Shown: positions 1-9,223 of the stretch, in pieces | Numbering within the stretch: position 1 is the first letter of the stretch | Layout of the letters: every line of letters starts with the position of its first letter | Source: Mycoplasmatota bacterium | GTDB lineage: Bacteria; Bacillota_I; Bacilli_A; Acholeplasmatales; Acholeplasmataceae | Direction of reading: 5' to 3' | NCBI GenBank assembly: GCA_018622495.1 | Contig: CP076021.1 | Span: 1,054,001-1,118,000 of the forward strand | Length of the DNA stretch: 64,000 nt | Program-made: the position numbers and the translations under genes | Notes under the pieces: generated by a model | What the model saw: only the letters and a program-made list of their open reading frames with translations | Told to the model about the DNA's origin: nothing | Database searches by the model: none

Positions 1-164
1 TGAAATGCACGTGTCTTATCTTGTTCTTTTGAAAAGACATGAGGCGTCAAAACTATATGTGTTACACCTTGTTCAATCTCTTCTTTTATCATTTCTATTG
101 ATTCTTCAAAAGAAGATGAACCATCATCTACACCAGGTAGAATATGTGTGTGAATATCAATCAT
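1..164 (-). CDS. cpsB: CpsB/YwqE-type tyrosine-protein phosphatase, N-terminal part
   Basis: The first 54 residues begin MIDIHTHILPGVDDGSSS, the metal-binding PHP-domain start of the CpsB/CapC/YwqE phosphotyrosine phosphatases, and continue with VTHIVLTPH. The family dephosphorylates the partner BY-kinase and so tunes capsule or exopolysaccharide chain length. The ATG at 162-164 lies just before the TGA of cpsD (157-159), so the two genes overlap by 8 bases and are probably translationally coupled. The rest lies outside the window. Family assignment is firm from the HTH-x-L-P-G-x-D-D-G signature; the substrate is inferred from cpsD. Confidence 0.9.
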   Translation of the reverse strand, partial: MIDIHTHILPGVDDGSSSFEESIEMIKEEIEQGVTHIVLTPHVFSKEQDKTRAF

Positions 165-900
165 TTTTGTCCTGGTAGTAAGAATAGTCATTCATATAAC
201 CATAACCAGCTTGACCCATTTTAACTTGATTAAAGACAATGCCAAGAATATTAACATCATAACGTTTTAATGTTTGAATAGATTCTTTAACTAATTTTTT
301 CTTCGCTTTACCTTGAGCAATGATAAATATAATGCCGTCAGTGTATCTTGAAACAACGATTGCATCAGATACGGCCATCACTGGTGGTGTATCAAGTAGA
401 ACATAATCATATCTTTCACGAAGTGAATCAATTAGTTCTTTCATTTTGTTAGATTCCAACACATTAGTTACCAAACTTGTATTTTCACCTGCAACCATAA
501 AATCTATACCTAAATCTTCTGAAGTTTTAATTGCTTCTTCTAAAGTAATCTTTGAAGAAATATAGTCAGTAATACCATTTTTATTAGGTACAGAAAAGGC
601 ACGATTAATTTTAGGTTTTCTAAGATCTAAGTCTAGTAAAATAACTTTTTTATTTTTTTGAGATAGTAAGTATGCAATATTTGATACAAATGTTGACTTA
701 CCTTCTGAAGGAAGTGTAGATGTAAATTGTAATACTTTATGATCATTATCTAAATTCGTATAATCTAAATCAATCACTATTTTTTGAAATGATTCAGTAG
801 CAAATGACAACGGTTCATTTTTAGTAATTAAATAATCATATTTTTCTACGCGTTGTTTTCCATTGATTAATTTATCAATAGCAACTTGTTTCTTAGCCAT
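157..900 (-). CDS. cpsD: Capsular tyrosine kinase (BY-kinase), CpsD/CapB type
   Basis: Cytoplasmic bacterial tyrosine kinase of 247 residues. Visible motifs are Walker A PSEGKST (residues 64-70), Walker A' VILLDLDLRKP (86-96) and Walker B YVLLDTPPV (166-174). A C-terminal tyrosine cluster (Y233, Y235, Y239, Y241, Y242) is the usual autophosphorylation site. In this family the kinase works with a separate membrane activator, here the CpsC-like gene directly upstream, and with the CpsB phosphatase downstream. The start has a GGAGG site 7 bases upstream. Genes 902-1615, this one and cpsB are almost contiguous and form one operon. The main biosynthetic cluster lies far to the right (34365-55043), so the regulatory module is split from it by metabolic genes. 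Confidence 0.93.
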   Translation of the reverse strand: MAKKQVAIDKLINGKQRVEKYDYLITKNEPLSFATESFQKIVIDLDYTNLDNDHKVLQFTSTLPSEGKSTFVSNIAYLLSQKNKKVILLDLDLRKPKINRAFSVPNKNGITDYISSKITLEEAIKTSEDLGIDFMVAGENTSLVTNVLESNKMKELIDSLRERYDYVLLDTPPVMAVSDAIVVSRYTDGIIFIIAQGKAKKKLVKESIQTLKRYDVNILGIVFNQVKMGQAGYGYMNDYSYYQDKND

Positions 901-901
901 A

Positions 902-1615
902 TTAGAAATCCTCCTTAATAATAAATTCTGGGATAATACCTAATACTTGAACATCAAATGCTGCTTCTATTTGTTCTTTTGTTTTAAATGAATTATTAAT
1001 CATTTCTCTCACAAATGCCACACTTACGCCAATAATACCACCAACAAATAATCCAATAATCACAATTAAAATTTTATTAGGTGATGCATAACTGCCATCT
1101 TCTGTAGCAAGAATACCTACTAATTTAATTGAATCGGGTAAAAATTGTTCACCTGAATTTTCATTTTCTTGCATGTCAATACTAACACTGACAAGCTCAT
1201 TAACAACAGCTGTTGTAAGTACTGCATCAGGATCTTGATATGATACATTAATTCTAAATGAATCAGTACTTGCTGTAACTGTAAGCTTATCCTTAAAATC
1301 GTCTCTATCTAGATTTAATTCCAAGTTATCAATTACAGTGTCAACAATTGTATTTGATTCCATATACTCCCCAATGGTCATGATTAAATATCTTGCAGTA
1401 CTATAATCTGAAGAAGACACATCTTCAGTCACTGGTGTGATATACACATCAACATCTGAAACATATTCTTCTTGTGCAATTGAAAATGCATAGACAGCAG
1501 CAAGTGCACCAAAAAATAAGGTTGCTATGACAATTGTTCTTATATAATTTATTAAAATATAAAATAAATCAGTTAAACTGAATTCATTTTGTGTCGATTC
1601 TTGAGTGTTTTCCAT
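902..1615 (-). CDS. cpsC: Wzz/CpsC-type chain-length determinant, BY-kinase activator
   Basis: Membrane protein of 237 residues with the polysaccharide co-polymerase plan: TM helix at about 22-46, extracellular domain, second TM helix at about 180-203, and a short cytoplasmic tail. The N-terminal FSLTDLFYILINYIRTI and the P-x-x-P-like segment before the second helix (GSYASPNKILIV) fit the Wzz/CpsC family. Its C-terminal tail normally activates the separate kinase, encoded next. A GGAGG site precedes the ATG. The 64-base gap to the EAL gene holds a hairpin terminator, so a promoter close upstream is likely; I could not define one. Confidence 0.87.
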   Translation of the reverse strand: MENTQESTQNEFSLTDLFYILINYIRTIVIATLFFGALAAVYAFSIAQEEYVSDVDVYITPVTEDVSSSDYSTARYLIMTIGEYMESNTIVDTVIDNLELNLDRDDFKDKLTVTASTDSFRINVSYQDPDAVLTTAVVNELVSVSIDMQENENSGEQFLPDSIKLVGILATEDGSYASPNKILIVIIGLFVGGIIGVSVAFVREMINNSFKTKEQIEAAFDVQVLGIIPEFIIKEDF

Positions 1616-1654
1616 CCTTTACCCTCCACTAAAAATTTACTTATATTATAACAT

Positions 1655-1681
1655 AATAAAACATGAGTTTCATGTTTTATT
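1655..1681 (-). terminator. Hairpin terminator after the EAL gene
   Basis: A perfect 12-bp inverted repeat (AATAAAACATGA / TCATGTTTTATT) with a 3-base loop overlaps the stop codon of the EAL gene and lies 40 bp before cpsC. Both arms are AT-rich and give a U-rich end in either direction. It probably ends or attenuates transcription coming from ilvE/EAL before the cps genes. Confidence 0.6.
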
Positions 1682-3329
1682 AGTGTTTCTTTGTTTGTTT
1701 TTCTATTGTGTCTAATAAATATTGTGTCATTTCATTTTTAGGCATTGGTTTTTTAAAGAAATACCCTTGAGCATACTTACAATGATATGCTTTCATTATA
1801 TCTCTGACTTCAACTGTTTCAACACCTTCAACTGTCACATCAAGATTTAAGTCATTTGCAAGTTTTATTGTAGATTCTACAATCTTTTGATTGGCTGTAT
1901 TAGTTAAAATATCTTTAGCAAATGCTTGATCAATTTTAATTCCTGTAAATGGTAGTTTAGATAAATATGATAATGAAGAATACCCTTTTCCAAAATCATC
2001 AATAGATATTTTAAAACCTTTATCATAAAATCTTTGAAGATTCGTGGTTATTTGTTCATAATCAGAAACCAAGACAGTTTCTGTTACTTCTAGTTCAATA
2101 TCTTTAGGTTGAATGTCATATTGATTAAATATGGCCATCATATTGGTATAAAAACTTACATCATATAAGTTCTTTGCAGAAATATTAACTGCGATTGGCA
2201 CATATAATCCATGATTTCTAAGTTCTATATGATATTCAATGACCCAAGTAAACACACTTTTTGTTAATTGTTGAATCAGTGATGTTTTTTCAATCACGGG
2301 AATGAATTCATTAGGTGGTATTAAAACTCCGTTATGTTCCCATCTAATAAGTGCTTCAAGAGATTCTGGCTTACCAGTTTCAAGATTAATCTTAGGTTGA
2401 TAATACATAAAGATTTGATTATTTTCTAAACTTTCAATAAAATCATAAGATATTTCATATTCTTGTCTAGAATCAGTTTTTAAATTTGAATATCTAAGAT
2501 ATAGAATATGTCGCTTAATCGCTTCTCTTGCTGTCATATCTGTTGAGATAAAATATTGAGATAAATCATCATCTTCATGATACATTCTTGTATCAAAGCC
2601 TAGACCAAAGTTAACAAATAAACGTTGTTCAATATTATCTTTAATATGTTTCATAATATTCACTATATTTTGAATTTCATCACGATAATCATCTGATTTT
2701 TTTAATATCCATAGTCTTCTTTCCTCTGGAAAGATGACATAAGTATCTTTATATATTTTTTGAATACGTGTTTTAATAAGATTTAAAAAATCATAATAAG
2801 CTTTATATCCTAAAACTTCCGTAATCATTTCATAATTTTCAATAAGAATGGTTGTTACCATATAAACTTGATCATCTTTTAAGTTAATATGTTGTAAAGC
2901 ATTAATATTATAAAGTTTACTATCAGGATGTTGGATTAAGTAATCCTCCATCTTTTTATTTAGTTTTTGATAATCAGCTGAAAGTATGCCTGATAAAAGG
3001 CCAACCATACTAAACATAAACAATCTAAAGAACCAATCAGGAAACTGTTGAGCAGTTCCTGCCAGTAAATCTCTTGGAAGTAATGGTCCTGCTAATATAC
3101 CAGCATATAATCCAGCTATCAATCCTGCATATGGACCAACTAAGCTCCCAACTAAAACAATTGATATATAAAATATATGCGTATATGTCAAATGATTTAA
3201 TTGATAATCAATGGTATTAATGTAAAAATAGATAGCGAGCATAAAAATAAAATTAATAATCATTAATTCTGCTTTATAGTACTTGATTAAAAATTTTACA
3301 ATGGGTAGATTTCTAAAGTGCTTTTTCAT
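1680..3329 (-). CDS. Membrane c-di-GMP phosphodiesterase, EAL domain with degenerate GGDEF region
   Basis: Protein of 549 residues. The first ~115 residues hold about four hydrophobic segments rich in glycine, a membrane sensory region. Residues ~130-280 sit where a GGDEF domain would be but have no GGDEF or RxxD signature. The C-terminal EAL domain looks catalytically complete: EAL 325-327, NIS 381-383, ELEVTE 411-416, DDFG 443-446, KID 464-466, VEGVE 499-503 and Q520 in AQGYFFKKP. It should hydrolyse c-di-GMP to pGpG. An AGGAG site precedes the ATG. It sits between ilvE and the capsule kinase module, so control of surface polysaccharide is possible but is only inferred. Confidence 0.9.
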   Translation of the reverse strand: MKKHFRNLPIVKFLIKYYKAELMIINFIFMLAIYFYINTIDYQLNHLTYTHIFYISIVLVGSLVGPYAGLIAGLYAGILAGPLLPRDLLAGTAQQFPDWFFRLFMFSMVGLLSGILSADYQKLNKKMEDYLIQHPDSKLYNINALQHINLKDDQVYMVTTILIENYEMITEVLGYKAYYDFLNLIKTRIQKIYKDTYVIFPEERRLWILKKSDDYRDEIQNIVNIMKHIKDNIEQRLFVNFGLGFDTRMYHEDDDLSQYFISTDMTAREAIKRHILYLRYSNLKTDSRQEYEISYDFIESLENNQIFMYYQPKINLETGKPESLEALIRWEHNGVLIPPNEFIPVIEKTSLIQQLTKSVFTWVIEYHIELRNHGLYVPIAVNISAKNLYDVSFYTNMMAIFNQYDIQPKDIELEVTETVLVSDYEQITTNLQRFYDKGFKISIDDFGKGYSSLSYLSKLPFTGIKIDQAFAKDILTNTANQKIVESTIKLANDLNLDVTVEGVETVEVRDIMKAYHCKYAQGYFFKKPMPKNEMTQYLLDTIEKQTKKH

Positions 3330-3338
3330 GCGTTGCTC

Positions 3339-4346
3339 CTATTTAATATATGTGATCCAATGATTTGGATCTGGCAAGTCCCCCACTTGTATTTTAGTTA
3401 GTATATCATGCAATTTTTTAATGGTAGGCCCCATTTCTTGATGATATGGAAATATATGCTTATTATGATTAAATGTAATTGATGCAATTGGTGTAATGAC
3501 TGCAGCAGTGCCACAGGCACCTGCTTCAATTATAGCATCTAATTGGTCAATATAAATATCTTTTTCTTCAACTTGTAAGTTTAACATATTTTTTGCAATA
3601 TATTTTAAAGATCTATTTGTAATACTATTTAAAATAGATGGTGATGTAGGCGTAATGTACGTGTTATCTTTGGTAATGCCGAAGAAATTTGATGTGCCTG
3701 CTTCTTCTATTTTAGTATGTGTTTTAGGATCTAAAAAGATGCAATCTGCAAATCCTAAATGTTTCGCATGTTCTTTTGGTAGAAGAGACGCTCCATAATT
3801 TCCACCAACCTTCGCTGCACCAGTACCTTCTGGTGCTGCTCTATCATAAGTAGAGACAAGCATATCAACTGGTTTAGCAGGTCCATCAAAATATGTACCT
3901 ACAGGTGTGACAAATATAATAAACATATATGAAGGTGATGGTTTAACACCAACATTATCACCTACACCTATCATAAATGGTCTGATATATAGTGATTGAT
4001 TTTTTCCATAGTCAGGAACAAATGATTCATTTGCTAAAACTGTTTTTTTAACTGCTTCAACAAATACATCAACAGGAATAGTAGGCATAACAAGGCGTTC
4101 GCATGATTCTTGAAATCGTCTTGCATTATCTTCTGGTCTAAATAATTGAATGCGGCCTTCTTTTGTGCGGTATGCTTTCATACCTTCAAAACAAGTTTGA
4201 CCATAATGAAGTGCTGTTGATGATATAGGAATACTTATTTTATCTGATGTTTGCAGTTTTCCTTCATCCCACTTTTGATTATCATAAACTGAGATATAAG
4301 AATAATTTGTTTTAATGTATTTAAATGATTGATATTTGCTAGACAT
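3339..4346 (-). CDS. ilvE: Branched-chain amino acid aminotransferase
   Basis: Fold-type IV PLP enzyme of about 335 residues that interconverts Val, Leu and Ile with their 2-oxo acids. Family signatures are SALHYGQTCFEGMKAYR near the N-terminus, RPEDNARRF, the PLP-lysine segment AKVGGNYGASLLP, and EEAGTSNFFG toward the C-terminus. I place the start at the ATG at 4344-4346 because AGGAG lies 5 bases upstream. A GTG two codons earlier overlaps that ribosome site. It ends 9 bases before the EAL gene, so the two are probably co-transcribed. No other branched-chain biosynthesis gene is in the window, so it may act in catabolism or salvage. Confidence 0.93.
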   Translation of the reverse strand: MSSKYQSFKYIKTNYSYISVYDNQKWDEGKLQTSDKISIPISSTALHYGQTCFEGMKAYRTKEGRIQLFRPEDNARRFQESCERLVMPTIPVDVFVEAVKKTVLANESFVPDYGKNQSLYIRPFMIGVGDNVGVKPSPSYMFIIFVTPVGTYFDGPAKPVDMLVSTYDRAAPEGTGAAKVGGNYGASLLPKEHAKHLGFADCIFLDPKTHTKIEEAGTSNFFGITKDNTYITPTSPSILNSITNRSLKYIAKNMLNLQVEEKDIYIDQLDAIIEAGACGTAAVITPIASITFNHNKHIFPYHQEMGPTIKKLHDILTKIQVGDLPDPNHWITYIK

Positions 4347-4421
4347 AAACACTCCTATAAAAATATTTTATTTTTATTATAACATTTTTTATCTATATCA
4401 TGTTGTGATATTTAAGAACTT

Positions 4422-5552
4422 CTAAAATATTATTTTATGAGATACTTTATCTAAATTTAAATATAATACATCTCTTTCGCTTTGATCATCTAATGTGATT
4501 GTTTTTAATACCCTAAACCCAAATTTAATAAAGTTATTTCGACTATATATATTATCTGGATGCACTGTACAAAGCATATATTTTTTTCTTAAATATAACG
4601 CATTTTTAACAAAATGTATTAATACACTTTGTTGTATATGTTGACCTCGATAAGCTTTTTTAACAAATATGGTTCTAAAATATATAGAATTTTGTTTATT
4701 TATTTCTTCAGTAAAATATTTATTGGATGCATAAGATGCCAAAATTAAATTACAATACCCGACAAGATTTTGTTCTCCATTTTTTTCATAAATACATAAA
4801 CTATAATTGTTTAGATCTTCCATTAGTGCAACAAATCGTGATTTATCGGAAAAATAGAATAAATCTTTATTTTCCATAGATTCATAAATTTCTTTTTGCA
4901 TTTCATATACTTCATTGATGTTATCATATAACAAAGGTTTAAATTCAAAGTCACCATAAGTCAAATCATAGTAATTTGATAAACAAAAATCCTGATTTCT
5001 TGTTTTTTTCTTGTTTATGATTTTATAATTTCTCCATTTATTATGTAATTCGTAAATGTTTTTATAACTATATTTATATGTGCCTATCTTTATATCTTGA
5101 ATCACTGGATTATCAGTTGCTTGAAAAAATCTTACTGTAAATAATTCATCAATAATATCTAAATCAATAATTCTTCGTTTAATTAGTAAATTCATTGTTT
5201 CAAAAAAAGTAAAATATGGCATCAATTTAAAGTTATCCTTATCGTAAATATATCGATATTTTTCTTTTTCAGTTTTATTTTTTGCTAAAAAATATTTTTT
5301 ATTTAAATCTTCATCAGATTTTCTTACAACTGTACTCGCATCTTGTATGATTTCATTTGCATTAAAATTATCATTTAAAGAAATAATAAAGCTAGCTTCT
5401 TCTAAATCTCTTGAACGTCTAAATTCAATCCAAATATAATAAGCACCAATAATAGCTGTCATAACAGTTAATATATCAAATATGATTTGATAATATTCGG
5501 TAATTAAACTTGCAGATAGCAAGATAATAAATAAAACGACAACTAAAAGCAT
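4422..5552 (-). CDS. Membrane-anchored protein with C-terminal GNAT acetyltransferase domain
   Basis: Protein of 376 residues. Two hydrophobic segments lie at about 2-17 and 24-44. A helical region to ~190 resembles membrane-linked domains of unknown function (DUF4760-like pattern, low certainty). A GNAT fold occupies about residues 205-370; its acetyl-CoA loop reads KKAYRGQHIQQSVL and is followed by HPDNIYSRNNFIKFGF, the usual neighbour-strand motif N-x-x-S-x-x-x-x-x-K-x-G-F. The substrate is unknown. It is separated from ilvE by about 75 bases and from glnA by a terminator, so it may be its own unit or lead ilvE. Bacterial membrane-bound GNATs are uncommon; I do not recognise a named family. 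Confidence 0.65.
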   Translation of the reverse strand: MLLVVVLFIILLSASLITEYYQIIFDILTVMTAIIGAYYIWIEFRRSRDLEEASFIISLNDNFNANEIIQDASTVVRKSDEDLNKKYFLAKNKTEKEKYRYIYDKDNFKLMPYFTFFETMNLLIKRRIIDLDIIDELFTVRFFQATDNPVIQDIKIGTYKYSYKNIYELHNKWRNYKIINKKKTRNQDFCLSNYYDLTYGDFEFKPLLYDNINEVYEMQKEIYESMENKDLFYFSDKSRFVALMEDLNNYSLCIYEKNGEQNLVGYCNLILASYASNKYFTEEINKQNSIYFRTIFVKKAYRGQHIQQSVLIHFVKNALYLRKKYMLCTVHPDNIYSRNNFIKFGFRVLKTITLDDQSERDVLYLNLDKVSHKIIF

Positions 5553-5682
5553 TCTTGTTAAAATTTTTCTTTTTTGTTTTATTAGCTACCCCCTAATGGT
5601 TTGTTAAATTTATAAATGTCAAAAAATGACAAAATATATTTAATTATATTTTATCATTAACAAACAAATTTTTAAATTATAA

Positions 5683-5716
5683 AAAACTCTCAATATAAAA
5701 TATATTTGAGAGTTTT
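5683..5716 (-). terminator. Terminator after glnA
   Basis: An 11-bp perfect stem (AAAACTCTCAA / TTGAGAGTTTT) with a 12-base AT loop lies 10 bases downstream of the glnA stop. On the minus strand the stem is followed by a run of six T. This is a convincing Rho-independent terminator. Confidence 0.85.
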
Positions 5717-5726
5717 AATTAATGAT

Positions 5727-7067
5727 TTATATAATTGGTAAATATGTTTCTAATTCATAAGGGGTAACACGCATTTTATAAGCTGTCCATTCACTTGTTT
5801 TAGCTTCAATTAACTTATCATATAAAATATCACCAATGGTTTCTTTCATCAATGATGAATTAGAAAACTCTTCTATGGCTTCCTTTAAGTTTTCAGGTAA
5901 ATTAATAATACCATGACGCTTAAGTTCTAATAAAGACATTCTAAATAAGTTTTTCTTAATTGGATTGACAGTTTTTATATCTGATTTAATACCATCAAGA
6001 CCAGCTGCTAAAATGCCACTCATTGCTAAATATGGGTTTGCAGATGGATCAACACTTCTTACTTCGATTCTTGTTGCTGCACCTCGTGCTGCAGGAATAC
6101 GAATCATCGTTGAGCGATTAGCATCACTCCACGCAATATAACAAGGTGCTTCAAATCCAGGTACTAAACGTTTATATGAATTAACGGTTGGATTAGTCAC
6201 TAATCCAAATTCACGAGCATGTTTCATAACACCTGAGATAAATTTTCTAGCAACTAATGATAATTGTGCTTCATCTTTTGGATCATAAAATAAATTATTA
6301 CCATCAGCATCCATTAAAGAACAATTTGTATGCATACCTGATCCATTAATACCTTCAACGGGTTTTGGCATAAATGTTGCATGATAACCGTGACGTCTTG
6401 CAACATTTTTTACAAGTATCTTAAATGTTTGAATATTATCACTTGCTTCAAGTGCATTATCAAATCTAAAGTTCACTTCATGTTGACCATATGCAACTTC
6501 ATGATGTGATACTTCCATTTCAAATCCCATTTTTTCCATTTCTAACACAATATCACGTCTAACATCTTCAGAACCATCTGTTGGTGATAAATCAAAATAT
6601 CCACCTAAATCAGAAAACTCTTGTGTAGGTTTACCATTTTCATCTAATTTAAATAAGAAAAACTCAGGTTCTACACCAACATTAAATTTATCAAATCCAA
6701 GTTTTTTCATTTCTTCTAAGTTTCTTTTTAAGATATATCTTGGATCACCTTCGAAAGGTACATGATTTGATGTATAAACATCACATATAAGTCTTGCTAC
6801 TTTACCATTAGGAATTTCTTCCCATTCTAAAATAAGCCATGTAGCTAAGTCAGGATATAAATACATGTCAGCTTCATCAATACGCACAAAACCTTGAATT
6901 GATGATCCATCAAACATCACTTCATTTGCGAGTGCTTTTGCTAGATTAGATACTGGTATTTCAACATTTTTAACGATACCTAGCATATCTGTAAATTGTA
7001 GTCTCGACAAATCTTACATTATTTTCTTTTGCGATTTTAATATATCTGTTCTTGTGTAATTTTTCAT
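5727..7067 (-). CDS. glnA: Glutamine synthetase type I, 5' end disrupted
   Basis: Makes glutamine from glutamate, ammonia and ATP. From residue ~20 on the protein is a full GSI-alpha: [32 protein letters not shown] and [12 protein letters not shown] are intact and the length is normal. The expected start is the ATG at 7065-7067 with AGGGG upstream, reading [11 protein letters not shown]. After that a missing A in the run at 7035-7038 shifts the frame, and a second change around 7004-7007 restores it. In the original frame TAA at 7014-7016 interrupts. Between the two changes the shifted frame reads the expected [10 protein letters not shown]. As written, only a TTG at 7008-7010 could start the remainder, without a ribosome site. 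A read error is the simplest explanation for such an important gene, but a real lesion cannot be excluded. Confidence 0.88.
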
Positions 7068-7308
7068 AAAATCCCCTTTTTTATTTAATATTATACGTGA
7101 TAACAAATAAAATATCAATTTAATTGTAAATTTTACACTCTTTTTTACATTCCAAGTTGTATTTATATTGTGTATTTCAATAATATTGTATTTTTTGTAA
7201 AATTTTCTCTATATTTCTTAATATCTATATCTTAGCTAACATAATCTTTTTAATTTTTATCTATACTTATACCAAAGATACATAAGTTTACCCTTTTATA
7301 AAATATAA
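7068..7308. other. Non-coding gap upstream of glnA
   Basis: This stretch is extremely AT-rich and must contain the glnA promoter, but I could not choose a -35/-10 pair. I looked for a GlnR-type inverted repeat (TGTNA-N7-TNACA) and saw only imperfect fragments such as TTGTAAATTTTACA. No gene is visible. Confidence 0.4.
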
Positions 7309-7337
7309 ATAGACCACCTGTTTGAGCAGTGGTCTAT
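7309..7337 (-). terminator. Terminator at the end of the glycan-utilisation operon
   Basis: A 9-bp perfect stem (ATAGACCAC / GTGGTCTAT) with an 11-base loop sits about 40 bases after the aldolase stop. On the minus strand it is followed by TTATATTTTATAAAA. It is the only strong hairpin after the last gene of the operon and insulates glnA. Confidence 0.7.
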
Positions 7338-7376
7338 AAACACAAACATGTTTACCTAGATGATAATAAAGATATT

Positions 7377-8228
7377 TTATGATTTGTTTGAAAAGACATG
7401 AATAGTCTTTAAATAATCTTGATACATTGCTTTTTTTGCAGCAACAATAACATCATGGTAATAGTTAGTTTTTGAAGAATCAACAAGCTGTTTGACTCCT
7501 TTATATCCAGCAATTTGACTATATGTGTAATAGTTAATCTTTCTAACTCCAGCATCAATCACTTTTTTATAATCTGATTCACTTACACCTGATCCACCAT
7601 GCATCACAATCGGGAATTTTAAATTACGATTTCTAACTGATTTGATAACATTTATATCTAAATTTGGTTCTTTAACATATTCACCATGTACAGTTCCAAA
7701 TGAAATGGCTAAACAATCAACATCAGTTTGTTTAATATAATCAGTAGCTAAGTCAGGGTCTGTATGAAATGCATTCTCAGAAGCTTTATCATCTGCACCT
7801 TCCATACCATTAGACATAATCATACCTAATTCACCTTCTACACTAACATTATATTTTTTGGCAAATTCAACTACTTGTTTCGTATTTTTCACATTTTCAT
7901 CATAGGGTAAACTTGACCCATCATACATCACTGAAGTAAATCCCATTAATATACCTTTTTTAATATAATCAATATTTGTACCATGATCAAGATGAACACA
8001 AACTCTAATCTTTGATCGTTTAGCATAGTCTAAAGCAATAGGTAAGATATCTTCTAATCCATAAAATATATCATGAACTGGAGCGTGACTTAAAATAACT
8101 GGATGGCCTACTTCTTCCGATGCTTTAATAATTGCATCAATACTCTCCAGACTCGTAAAATTAAACGATCCAATTGCGCACTTATTTTCCTCTGCAAAAT
8201 CTAACAACTCTTTTAAATTTACAAGCAT
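7377..8228 (-). CDS. Class II fructose/tagatose-bisphosphate aldolase
   Basis: Zinc-dependent ketose-bisphosphate aldolase of 283 residues. It should split fructose-1,6- (or tagatose-1,6-) bisphosphate into dihydroxyacetone phosphate and glyceraldehyde 3-phosphate. Visible landmarks are GSFNFTSLE near the N-terminus, the zinc-site HLDHG, SVMYDGSSLP, VEGELG and the second metal region VMHGGSGV. It is the last gene of the long sugar operon and overlaps the PfkB gene by 10 bases, which suggests paired steps: kinase, then aldolase. Sequence alone does not separate FbaA from GatY/KbaY specificity, so I give no symbol. Confidence 0.88.
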   Translation of the reverse strand: MLVNLKELLDFAEENKCAIGSFNFTSLESIDAIIKASEEVGHPVILSHAPVHDIFYGLEDILPIALDYAKRSKIRVCVHLDHGTNIDYIKKGILMGFTSVMYDGSSLPYDENVKNTKQVVEFAKKYNVSVEGELGMIMSNGMEGADDKASENAFHTDPDLATDYIKQTDVDCLAISFGTVHGEYVKEPNLDINVIKSVRNRNLKFPIVMHGGSGVSESDYKKVIDAGVRKINYYTYSQIAGYKGVKQLVDSSKTNYYHDVIVAAKKAMYQDYLKTIHVFSNKS

Positions 8229-9223
8229 AATTTCCTTCTCCTATATTCTTTTTCATATTTAATAAATTTTGTTTCATCTTTTGATAACGGCTTTGGGGTA
8301 TCACTTAAAAGCACATCAAAGGCTACACATGAAGCCAATCTTAATAAGTATTCATAACTATATTTTTTATATATCCCATATAAGACAGCAGCACAAAATG
8401 AATCTCCAGCACCGACACTATTTACAATCTTTGATTGATCAATCTCTAGTGAGGGTACAATTACGAACTTTGCTCCATCATAAATTAACCCAAATTCAGG
8501 TGAGTGTATAACAACGAGTTTAATCACTCCTAATTTTTTTATATGTAAAGCTGCTGATTTAATTTCATCAACAGTAACATTGTTTATATCTTCAACATGA
8601 GTACCAGCTATTTTTATTGCTTCTATTTCATTAATTATCAAATCATCTAAATATGGCAATGCACTATGTACAACCTCTTTATATCTACTAGATTGTTCTG
8701 AAATCAGATCAGCTGAAATACGAACACCTTTAGTTCTCATTTTTTCTAATACAAATGACAATCTTGAACGATTTTCTTGTTCCATTTCATCTAAAAATGG
8801 TAATAAAAGTAAATAACCAATGTGAAGATGTGTTGTTTCACATGAAGGAAAATTCTTTCCAAAGTACACATTAGCTCCTTCTTGATAGAAAAAAGTTCTT
8901 TTGCCATTGCTTTGGTTAACATAAGCGTCGACATGTGCTGATTGCTTTCCTTCTAATATTTCTATACGATCACAAATAATTTGATTATCATTCATGTATT
9001 GCATAAATCTATATCCAATATCATCATCGCCAACACTTCCAAGTACTTCGAGATGAAGGCTTGCATCAATATGTTTTAAAACGACACTTGTGTTAGATAC
9101 ACATCCACCAAAAGTTTCAGATGTGTGTTTAACCGTAGTTAGATTTCCTTCGTCTGGATATACATCTAAGTATTTATTAGTATCTGAAACAATAGTTCCA
9201 GCAATTGTAATACCTTTTATCAT
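8219..9223 (-). CDS. PfkB-family sugar kinase
   Basis: Ribokinase-fold kinase of 334 residues. The N-terminal substrate region has GGCVSNTSV, and the C-terminal ATP/anion-hole motif is NSVGAGDSFCAAV with the catalytic Asp. The family phosphorylates fructose, fructose 1- or 6-phosphate, ribose, ketodeoxygluconate and others. Here the neighbouring isomerase would give fructose (or xylulose) and the following aldolase would need a bisphosphate, so a fructose or fructose-phosphate kinase is the best guess. The ATG overlaps the stop of the upstream propeller gene by 4 bases. Specificity is inference. Confidence 0.85.
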   Translation of the reverse strand: MIKGITIAGTIVSDTNKYLDVYPDEGNLTTVKHTSETFGGCVSNTSVVLKHIDASLHLEVLGSVGDDDIGYRFMQYMNDNQIICDRIEILEGKQSAHVDAYVNQSNGKRTFFYQEGANVYFGKNFPSCETTHLHIGYLLLLPFLDEMEQENRSRLSFVLEKMRTKGVRISADLISEQSSRYKEVVHSALPYLDDLIINEIEAIKIAGTHVEDINNVTVDEIKSAALHIKKLGVIKLVVIHSPEFGLIYDGAKFVIVPSLEIDQSKIVNSVGAGDSFCAAVLYGIYKKYSYEYLLRLASCVAFDVLLSDTPKPLSKDETKFIKYEKEYRRRKLCL

